Of a stretch of DNA of 5,062 nt, positions 1 to 4,520 are shown one piece after another (the stretch's first letter is position 1; every line of letters starts with the position of its first letter). This DNA comes from Kiritimatiellia bacterium (GTDB taxonomy: Bacteria; Verrucomicrobiota; Kiritimatiellia; RFP12; UBA1067): NCBI GenBank assembly GCA_017547265.1, contig JAFYQC010000291.1, forward strand, positions 1 through 5,062, in the 5' to 3' direction. A program made the position numbers and the translations under genes. The notes beneath the pieces are model-generated. The model ran no database searches and was not told the DNA's origin. It saw nothing but the letters and a program-made list of their open reading frames with translations.

Positions 1-90
1 ACCCATACATCGCCAAGCGGCGATTACCGCGCAGCACAAGGTGGCAGCGAGAAAGGCGACATACACGAATCGGGCAAGAATAGTTGCCAT
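1..90 (-). CDS. N-terminus of a membrane or secreted protein, runs off left edge
   Basis: An ATG at 90-88 opens a frame that stays open for all 30 codons to the window edge. The peptide begins MATILARFVYVAFLAATLCC, continues with a short Ala-rich stretch and reaches WRCMG at the edge. That is a basic residue followed by a long hydrophobic core, as in a signal peptide or first membrane segment. The start overlaps the stop of a short upstream frame by one base (TGATG), which would suit translational coupling, but there is no clear Shine-Dalgarno sequence. The frame is also open further upstream without an ATG, so the true start is uncertain. No family can be named from 30 residues. Confidence 0.4.
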   Translation of the reverse strand, partial: MATILARFVYVAFLAATLCCAVIAAWRCMG

Positions 91-484
91 CAGAAGTAGC
101 CGTTGAAGAGCGGTATGAGCGGAATCTGGTTGTCCATGATGATGTTCACTAAACCAAGTTGAAATACTCTGGGACGCAGATCAGTGCAATTGCACACAAT
201 GACTTTTTCTTTTCGAACTTCTCTTCTCCTTGGTCCGTCGTTCAGACGGTCTTGGTTTTTGGTCTAATCACGCACTTTAGCCAGTTGGCCTTTGCGGTCA
301 AATATTATACCTCTCGGGCATCGCCAGATAGTAATCGGAAGTCCTTTTGCCTGGCGATAGGGAAAGATTATGTCATTTTGCGTGCCTCGTGTACGAGGAG
401 GCATGCGTCGCAACGGTACTCATGGCACGCGCGGCGGTGACGTCCAACAAAAGCAGATTGAAATTGAAAGCGATTGGCTAGCTT
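91..484. other. Gene-poor stretch
   Basis: No convincing gene is seen here. The minus strand has a 15-residue frame (137-90, MDNQIPLIPLFNGYF) whose stop overlaps the ATG at 90. It could be a leader peptide, but has no ribosome-binding site. Two hairpins are visible: an 8-bp stem 320-327/351-358 (ATCGCCAG/CTGGCGAT) with a 23-base loop, and a short one at 385-398 (CCTCG-TGTA-CGAGG). A plus-strand frame at 159-440 starts with TTG, has no ribosome-binding site and no recognisable composition, and is not called. Confidence 0.5.
304..309 (-). promoter_or_regulatory. Possible -10 element for the left-edge gene
   Basis: The minus strand reads TATAAT here, a perfect sigma70 -10 hexamer, about 210 bases upstream of the ATG at 90. 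No good -35 lies at 16-18 bp (the best is TTACTA at 19 bp), so the call rests on the -10 alone in a locally AT-rich spot and may be chance. Confidence 0.25.
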
Positions 485-717
485 TTACTTCCACACGGCA
501 AAGATCAGCACCTGTTCACTGCAGTAATTCCGTGTAGGAAAGTCAAACCCTCCGTGTAGGGAGCGCGGACCCTCCGTGTAAGTGGGCACCTCAGCCTGAG
601 CACATCCGCGGTCTTCGCGAATGACACGGAAGGTGACGTTGGAATAACCAGCGACAGCCTTGCGTGATTCGCTGCGCGCCTCGGTGCGGCATTCGGTGCG
701 CTTTGAGTCGAACGCCC
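485..717 (-). pseudogene. C-terminal part of a SUMF1/FGE-like gene, cut off by the IS110 insertion
   Basis: Reading leftwards from the IS boundary, the minus strand encodes GAFDSKRTECRTEARSESR followed by KAVAGYSNVTFRVIRED. This is the usual end of a formylglycine-generating-enzyme/SUMF1 (FGE-sulfatase) domain: the CRT-x-R motif and the terminal G-x-x-x-V-x-FRV strand. The homologous part ends near 610. The frame then continues through the 22-bp tandem repeat to a stop at 487-485, giving a C-terminal extension of about 40 residues that does not look like the family. The other half of the gene lies at 2212-2702, and the two pieces rejoin in frame if 1493 bp of IS is removed. This half no longer has its own start codon or promoter. 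Confidence 0.8.
517..582. repeat. Short tandem repeat, 22-bp period, three degenerate copies
   Basis: TCCGTGTAGG recurs at 529-538, 551-560 and (as TCCGTGTAAG) 573-582, each exactly 22 bp apart. The second and third copies share the longer ACCCTCCGTGTA. The other half of each unit varies. Because 22 is not a multiple of three, the repeat is not conserved as protein, although the minus-strand frame of the SUMF1 remnant reads through it. It looks like an intergenic repeat that arrived at the 3' end of that gene. Confidence 0.6.
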
Positions 718-719
718 CT

Positions 720-742
720 TGTCTAATTGGATGTGATATCTT
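720..742 (+). promoter_or_regulatory. Junction promoter half: -10 in the left end, -35 in the right end
   Basis: The left end carries TATCTT at 737-742, preceded by TG at 734-735 (extended -10). The right end finishes TTGA (2207-2210) followed by the CT core. When the ends are joined in a circular intermediate, TTGACT lies exactly 17 bp (720-736) from TATCTT, a good sigma70 promoter. In the integrated copy the -35 position is filled by target DNA (CGCCCT), so the promoter is disassembled. IS621 and relatives are known to make such junction promoters; here it is read from sequence only. Confidence 0.75.
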
Positions 743-748
743 ATCCGA

Positions 749-985
749 CCGTTCCTGCCCAATAGGTGTTGGGATAGCCGATTCCGAAAAGTGCGGCGAA
801 GAGAATGCCCTGAGCGGATGGCCATCCGCCCAGGGCTGCGGCGGCAAGCCCGAGGGTCCCTCAGATGCATGTACTTCGCAAGGGAGTCGGGGCACCGCCG
901 CTTCGTCATGAGCCACAGCCTGTATGGTTGAAAGGGCATACGGGATGCAAAGTCCCTAACAGCTCGAAGACAAGGAAAGTATATC
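749..985 (+). ncRNA. Putative IS110 bridge RNA (start and end approximate)
   Basis: This is the leader between the expected junction-promoter start site (near 749) and the transposase ATG. Visible structure, in order: a 5' hairpin 758-762/769-773 (CCCAA/TTGGG); a near-perfect hairpin 807-836 with 15-bp arms and one mismatch; and a stem 838-844/895-901 (GCGGCGG/CCGCCGC) closing a large loop that fits a target-binding loop. In this loop 851-861 resembles the left target plus core (709-719): 8 identities, 2 positions tolerated as wobble, 1 mismatch. In the same loop 879-886 (CAAGGGAG) pairs fully with CTCCTTTG at 2211-2218, one pair being G-T. The next segment fits a donor-binding loop: 923-931 (TATGGTTGA) equals the last nine bases of the right end (2202-2210), and 968-974 (AGACAAG) is complementary to core plus left end (718-724). 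A CATGA/TCATG stem (907-911/984-988) could close the donor loop. It overlaps the start codon. Confidence 0.75.
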
Positions 986-1987
986 ATGCCTACGGCCAAA
1001 ATGATAGTGGGGGTCGATGTCGGCAAAGAAAAGCTCGACATCTGCTACCCTGACGGAGAGAAGGAAACAGTTAGAAACATCAAGTCCTGCAGGGCTAAAG
1101 TGATCAAAAGAGCGGCGAGGTTCGGTGCCATCGTCTGCTTCGAGGCGACAGGCCCCTACGATGAGCCTCTGGCCGAAGAATGCCTCGCGCGAGGCGTCAG
1201 GGCCGTGCGCCTTGACGCATGGGGCACGCGACGGTTCGCCGAATCCCAGGGGCGCATCGAGAAGACGGACAGGATCGACTGCGAGATGATCCGCGACTAC
1301 GCGGCATCACTCAAGGACGAGAAGCTCCACTTCGTCAAGCCCCGCTCTGAGGCGCAGAAGCGGCTGAAGAAGAACGTCTGCGTGAGAAAGAACCTCATGA
1401 AGGCAAGGGCAATCGTGTACAACCAGCTTGAGCACATCCGCGACAGGGATTCACGCAGACATCTCGAAAGCTCCATCGCAAAGCTAGACAGGGAGATTGC
1501 GCGGATAGAGGCCGAATGCGACAAGGCCATAGCCGATGACGGGAGGATGAAAGACCTGTCCGACCGATTCCTGAGGGTCAAAAGCATAGGCCCGTGCCTT
1601 GTCAGGGCCGTGCTCGCATACTGCCCCGACATCGGCGACTTCAACTCGAAAAGCATCGCCAAAATGTGCGGGAGCGCACCTATCGACAACGAGAGCTGCA
1701 CAATCAGGCACAAGGCCAAGCCGAAGCGTGGAAGGTCCGATCTCAAAAAGGCTCTCTACATGGCCGCCGTCTCCGCAAGCCGCTTCAACCACGTCCTGCG
1801 TGAGTTCTACCAGCGACTCGTCTCAAAGGGCAAGGCCCGGAGACTCGCGCTCACGGCCGTCGCAAGACGCATCGCCATCCTGCTCAACAACATCGCCAGA
1901 TATCCCGACTTCGTTCCGGAGCAGGATCCGAAGGACATCGCAGGGGCCGAAAGCCGGAAGCGCGGCCGCCCCCACAAGAACGCCTGA
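986..1987 (+). CDS. IS110-family transposase (bridge-RNA-guided recombinase)
   Basis: This 333-residue protein is close to the usual IS110 length. The N-terminal RuvC-like domain has GVDVGKEKLDI with D11, FEATGPY with E53, and TDRIDCEMI with D95 and D98. This is a complete DEDD set with the same internal spacing as IS621 (D11/E60/D102/D105, shifted by seven). Residues about 125-190 are Lys/Arg/Glu-rich and helical, probably the coiled coil. The C-terminal Transposase_20 domain (about 195-305) has SIGP, GSAPIDNES and RGRSDLKKALYMAA. S237 in NES is the candidate catalytic serine, matching S241 of IS621. The tail carries KRGRPHK (325-331), an AT-hook-like RGRP motif. The ATG at 986 follows AAGGAAAG (972-979). 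In the family the protein recombines donor and target DNA as a tetramer guided by the bridge RNA. Confidence 0.95.
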   Translation: MPTAKMIVGVDVGKEKLDICYPDGEKETVRNIKSCRAKVIKRAARFGAIVCFEATGPYDEPLAEECLARGVRAVRLDAWGTRRFAESQGRIEKTDRIDCEMIRDYAASLKDEKLHFVKPRSEAQKRLKKNVCVRKNLMKARAIVYNQLEHIRDRDSRRHLESSIAKLDREIARIEAECDKAIADDGRMKDLSDRFLRVKSIGPCLVRAVLAYCPDIGDFNSKSIAKMCGSAPIDNESCTIRHKAKPKRGRSDLKKALYMAAVSASRFNHVLREFYQRLVSKGKARRLALTAVARRIAILLNNIARYPDFVPEQDPKDIAGAESRKRGRPHKNA

Positions 1988-2210
1988 CGGTACGGTCAGA
2001 TCTGAAATCACCCGAAGATGCCGTGTCCACGGCATCAAGACGCTTTTTTCACGAAAAGGGGGAAAAACCAGAGGCAACCAACAGGTGGAAAGAAGAAAAA
2101 GAAACATTCTTTGCGCGGCGGGGGCCCATCCGGCCGGCGGGCCTTTAAAAAGAGCCCGCCGGTATTAGGTTGGGTCGCCGCGAGGAAAAATAATCAGAAA
2201 ATATGGTTGA
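1988..2210 (+). other. IS110 right non-coding end
   Basis: No gene is seen in this stretch. It contains a 10-bp palindrome TCAGATCTGA (1996-2005), the terminator-like hairpin, a purine-rich tract (about 2050-2105), and a strong GC-rich hairpin CCGGCGGGC/GCCCGCCGG (2134-2142/2154-2162) with an AT-rich loop and no following T-run. It ends in TATGGTTGA (2202-2210), the left-donor sequence that recurs in the bridge RNA and supplies the -35 half of the junction promoter. At 223 bp it is long for an IS110-group right end, which is often much shorter. Confidence 0.7.
2017..2049 (+). terminator. Probable intrinsic terminator after the transposase
   Basis: GATGCCGT pairs with ACGGCATC (2017-2024/2029-2036) around a four-base loop. 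A run of six T follows at 2044-2049 after a seven-base gap. It lies 29 bp after the stop codon and inside the IS right end. The gap before the T-run is longer than ideal, so efficiency is uncertain. Confidence 0.5.
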
Positions 2211-2211
2211 C

Positions 2212-2361
2212 TCCTTTGACCGCAACCAATCCCTCGCCGCGCTTCGTTGACGTCATCTCCCAGCAGTTGCCCCAGAAGTCATAGCCGCCGCATGCTCCCT
2301 GGGTCTTGGCATAAGTGTCCACAGGCTTGATTGTATCGCCCGCGCTGTGCGCTTCAGCTCT
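2212..2361 (-). pseudogene. Internal SUMF1-domain fragment, frameshifted and cut by the IS
   Basis: In a minus-strand frame different from that of the upstream signal-peptide ORF, the sequence reads SAGDTIKPVDTYAKTQGACG, then GYDFWGNCWEMTSTKRGEG, then LVAVKG. This is the classic FGE/SUMF1 segment: a Y/F-D-x-x-GN-x-WE-x-TS core followed by the start of VKGG. Homology stops at the IS boundary, where the IS end adds VNHIF and a stop. The in-frame continuation (GAFDSKRTECR) is at 717 downwards. The frame is closed by TGA at 2364-2362, so this piece has no start of its own. Most of the N-terminal half of the SUMF1 domain is missing between here and the upstream ORF, indicating an internal deletion. 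Confidence 0.8.
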
Positions 2362-2702
2362 TCAAGTTTCGCCTTCTTGCGGGCTACGATGGCGGCGTAG
2401 TTTTTCGCGACCTGGCGGCGCAGGGCGGCGCGATTTTCGTCCGACGGATCGCGCCTGTAGGCTGCGATGAGATCTTTCGTCTCCTGGTTCAGCTCCGGCC
2501 GCTCCTTCTCGATGGTCGTGGAGAAGCGGTGGAGCTTCGCATCGGGATTCGCCTGCATTCGGCCACGCTCCCGTGATCTGCCGCGCCCTTGCATCCGACC
2601 ACGTTCGTGCGACCGGCCGCGTTCTGCCGAGCTGTCGTTATCTTGTGCAAGTGCTCCCAACGCGAGCGCCGCAACTGCGAGTGTAATGATGAACTTGTTC
2701 AT
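2253..2702 (-). CDS. Secreted Arg-rich protein: 5' remnant of the SUMF1-like gene
   Basis: The start is the ATG at 2702, preceded by AAAGGAAC at good spacing. A longer frame begins at 2813, but its extra 37 codons lack a ribosome-binding site and would bury the signal peptide. The 149-residue product starts with a signal peptide (MNKFIITLAVAALALGALAQ). An Arg/Gly/Glu-rich segment follows with SHERGRMQGRG- and SRERGRMQ-type repeats (about 25-50), then a charged helical region (about 55-115) ending KKAKLEELKRTARA. After about residue 115 the frame reads out of register through SUMF1 coding sequence (QSSLWTLMPRPREHAAAM...), so the last 34 or so residues are junk. It may still be transcribed and exported, but the catalytic domain is gone. 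No function can be assigned to the helical part alone. Confidence 0.6.
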   Translation of the reverse strand: MNKFIITLAVAALALGALAQDNDSSAERGRSHERGRMQGRGRSRERGRMQANPDAKLHRFSTTIEKERPELNQETKDLIAAYRRDPSDENRAALRRQVAKNYAAIVARKKAKLEELKRTARAIQSSLWTLMPRPREHAAAMTSGATAGR

Positions 2703-2878
2703 GGTTGTGTTCCTTTCTTGTTTTGGTTGTGTCCATCCATAAGAACGCAATCGCGAAGAAAATTCTACGTTGTACCCAGACGCTCTCACGCATCGTGGCA
2801 GAAAGATGGCCAACTATTTGCGCAAGGCGGAATAGGGCTACCAAACGCGCGGTGTTCGGTTAGTTGGTGTGTTGTGAA
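2703..2878. other. Intergenic stretch upstream of the minus-strand gene
   Basis: This is the upstream region of the signal-peptide gene. On the minus strand TAGAAT (5/6 to the -10 consensus) lies about 60 bases upstream of the ATG, without a good -35. No other gene, repeat or RNA is seen. Confidence 0.4.
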
Positions 2879-2971
2879 TCACCTTGTCTCAACGGTCACC
2901 ATGAAGAACTGATAGAGTTCAATGTTGTCCTTGACCTCGATCCAGGCCGAGGCGGTGAGATCGGCTTTGCC
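2879..2971 (-). pseudogene. 3' remnant of an unidentified gene
   Basis: The minus strand encodes GKADLTASAWIEVKDNIELY then QFFMVTVETR and a TGA stop (2881-2879). The codons (GCC, CTC, ACC, TCG, GAG, GTC, AAG, GAC, TTC) look genuinely coding. Upstream, the frame runs eight codons into the hairpin cluster and then meets a stop at 2998-2996, so there is no start. The simplest reading is the C-terminal end of a gene whose body was lost when the adjoining repeat DNA arrived. The family is not recognised. Confidence 0.45.
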
Positions 2972-3058
2972 AAAATCTCTGATTTGGTGACGATTTCATG
3001 GTTTGAAAATCTCTGAAACCGTGCCAAATCAGCATTTGAAAAATGCTGATTTGGTGAC
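2970..3058. repeat. Cluster of three related hairpins
   Basis: Hairpin A is CCAAAATC-TCT-GATTTGG (2970-2987, one bulge). Hairpin B is GGTTT/AAACC flanked by CA/TG (about 2998-3022). Hairpin C is a perfect 14-bp stem CCAAATCAGCATTT/AAATGCTGATTTGG with a GAA loop (3024-3054), extendable by two wobble pairs. A and C end in the same 13 bases, CTGATTTGGTGAC (2979-2991 and 3046-3058), and A and B share AAAATCTCTGA. No T-run follows on either strand, so these are not ordinary terminators. The cluster starts where a gene remnant is cut off and ends nine bases before a promoter. Confidence 0.7.
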
Positions 3059-3066
3059 AGGCGCTA

Positions 3067-3095
3067 TTGCGCGCTATCATAAATTATGATATATT
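3067..3095 (+). promoter_or_regulatory. Promoter of the ATPase operon with an operator-like palindrome
   Basis: TTGCGC (3067-3072) and TATATT (3090-3095) are 17 bp apart, and TG at 3087-3088 makes an extended -10. A perfect palindrome TATCATAA-A-TTATGATA (3075-3091) fills the spacer and touches the -10, an ideal place for a repressor. GCGCTAT is directly repeated at 3061-3067 and 3071-3077. A start near 3102 would leave a leader of about 25 bases before the ATG at 3127. Confidence 0.55.
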
Positions 3096-3126
3096 ACGCA
3101 TGTTTCAATTAAAGAAGAGGTGCATT

Positions 3127-4491
3127 ATGGAAATATTGTTCAAGAGGAAAGCATACGCCGAAATGCTTGACTGGAAGAACCGTTTGGCCGACAAGTATGC
3201 TCTTCTTGTGGAAGGAGCGAGGCGCGTCGGTAAGACGTTCCTTTTGCGTCAGTTCATAGCAAACGAGTACAAGACCAGTATCTACATCGATTTTGCAAGC
3301 AATTCCAAGACGACCAAAGACGCGAAGCGGGCGTTTACGGAGGCGGTGGACATTCCCGATCTGATTCTTCGTCTGGAACTCATATTTGCAGTCAAGCTTA
3401 TCCCCGGCGAATCATGCATTGTGTTTGACGAGATACAGTTGTTCCCGATTGCAAGGGGTACGATAAAGAGCCTCGTGGAATATGGGAGGTTCCACTATAT
3501 CGAATCTGGTTCCCTTGTCGGCATAAGGGAAAACGTCAAGGACATTCTTATTCCGTCCGAAGAACACAAGATGAAGATGTTCCCGTTGGACTTCGAGGAA
3601 TTTCTTGATGCGCTGGGTGAGACTTTGCTCAAGGAACACATAAGCGTATGCTTCAGGGAGAAACGCCCTCTCGCGGGGGAAGTCCACGACAAGGCGTTGC
3701 GGTTGTGGCGGACTTACATGGTCGTGGGCGGAATGCCGCAAAGTGTGGAGGCGTACCTCTCAGATGAAAATGACAGACTCGACGCGAGCGAATCCGCCAA
3801 ACGCGAGATTCTCTCGCTCTACGATTCGGACATCGGAAAGTACGCGAAGGGCTATGCTTCCAAGGTTCGGGCGATATTCCGGATGCTGCCCTCCGCCCTG
3901 TCTCGACGCGAGAAGAAGTTCCATGTCTCGGAGCTCGGCGGCAATGCGCGGATGCGGCGATATGAAAACGCGTTTCTCTGGCTTTCGGATGCAATGGTCG
4001 TTAACATCGCCTATAATTCGACATCGCCGGATGTCGGACTTGGAATGAATCTGGACGCATCGTCGTTCAAGTGCTATTCGCTTGATACGGGACTTCTCGT
4101 GTCGCAGGCAATGAGCGGCAGAAGAGATGCAGATGCAAGAATCATCAGGGCGATTCTTCACGACAATATCGGCATAAACGAGGGAATGTTCGTCGAGAAC
4201 GGGGTAGCGCAGACGTTTGCCTCGCAAAACCGCGAATTGTTTTTCTATTCGCGCATAAGCCGGACGGACTGGACGGAGACTATGGAGATTGACTTCCTGC
4301 TGCAAAACGGGTTCAAGATATGTCCAGTAGAGGTGAAAAGCGCCAGTTTCCGCGCTCATGCATCGCTTGACAGGTTTTCGGATAAGTTTGCGAAACGGCT
4401 CGGCCCCAAATATGTCGTATGCAAGGGAAATTACCAGGTAGGCAAGAATGGTGTAACATATATTCCATTTTATATGGCACATTGCCTGTAA
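3127..4491 (+). CDS. AAA-family ATPase with C-terminal DUF4143 domain
   Basis: The start at 3127 is preferred over the TTG at 3067 because AAGAGG (3115-3120) sits six bases before it and the TTG is the likely -35. The 454-residue protein has Walker A GARRVGKT (30-37), Walker B IVFDE (98-102), a sensor-like ESGS (126-129), the family motif MFPLDFEEFL (151-160), and VVGGMPQ. The C-terminal DUF4143 domain shows NEGMFVEN (E357), EIDFLL (D389) and PVEVKS (E402, K404), the pattern of a PD-(D/E)XK nuclease-like fold. No signal peptide or membrane segment is seen, so it is cytoplasmic. The biochemical role of this widespread, often multicopy family is not established. The next gene starts 29 bp downstream with no terminator between, suggesting co-transcription. 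Confidence 0.93.
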   Translation: MEILFKRKAYAEMLDWKNRLADKYALLVEGARRVGKTFLLRQFIANEYKTSIYIDFASNSKTTKDAKRAFTEAVDIPDLILRLELIFAVKLIPGESCIVFDEIQLFPIARGTIKSLVEYGRFHYIESGSLVGIRENVKDILIPSEEHKMKMFPLDFEEFLDALGETLLKEHISVCFREKRPLAGEVHDKALRLWRTYMVVGGMPQSVEAYLSDENDRLDASESAKREILSLYDSDIGKYAKGYASKVRAIFRMLPSALSRREKKFHVSELGGNARMRRYENAFLWLSDAMVVNIAYNSTSPDVGLGMNLDASSFKCYSLDTGLLVSQAMSGRRDADARIIRAILHDNIGINEGMFVENGVAQTFASQNRELFFYSRISRTDWTETMEIDFLLQNGFKICPVEVKSASFRAHASLDRFSDKFAKRLGPKYVVCKGNYQVGKNGVTYIPFYMAHCL

Positions 4492-4520
4492 GCCTCTCAA
4501 TCCCACAAGGAGGATTTGTC

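Larger units (their letters stand above)
718..2212 (+). mobile_element. Complete IS110-family insertion sequence with mapped ends
   Basis: The element is bounded by CT dinucleotides at 718-719 and 2211-2212, one copy belonging to the target. Both ends are fixed by the interrupted SUMF1-like gene: the left flank GTCGAACGCCC-CT joined to CCTTTGAC reads GTC AAA GGA GGG GCG TTC GAC (VKGGAFD) on the minus strand, the motif expected at that point of the family. The element has a 266-bp left non-coding end, one transposase gene, and a 223-bp right end. There are no terminal inverted repeats and no target duplication beyond the dinucleotide, as is usual for IS110. A bridge RNA upstream of the gene, rather than downstream, places it in the IS110 group and not IS1111. 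Nothing in the element appears broken, so it may be active. Confidence 0.9.

Noticed and set aside
159..440. Plus-strand 93-codon frame
   Set aside because: It has a TTG start, no ribosome-binding site, no recognisable domain or coding-like composition, and lies in a hairpin-bearing intergenic stretch.
485..916. Minus-strand frame taken as one 143-residue gene
   Set aside because: Only the part below 718 is SUMF1 coding sequence. Above the IS boundary it runs antisense through the bridge-RNA leader.
505..1041. Minus-strand 178-codon frame across the IS leader
   Set aside because: It crosses the transposase start and the IS boundary in a frame unrelated to the SUMF1 remnant; the composition is that of a shadow frame.
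2134..2162. Terminator for the minus-strand gene
   Set aside because: The hairpin is strong but is followed by GC-rich sequence without a T-run on either strand, and it belongs to the IS rather than the interrupted gene.
1599..2168. Plus-strand 189-codon frame
   Set aside because: It is an out-of-frame shadow of the transposase C-terminus that continues into the non-coding right end.
2207..2235. Outward promoter from the IS right end into the flank
   Set aside because: TTGACT is present, but the flank has no -10-like hexamer about 17 bp further on.
2979..3058. CRISPR-like repeats
   Set aside because: There are only two copies of a 13-base phrase, each part of a hairpin, and no regular spacers.
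3760..4506. Minus-strand 248-codon frame
   Set aside because: It lies opposite the ATPase gene, whose motifs and codon pattern clearly mark the plus strand as coding.
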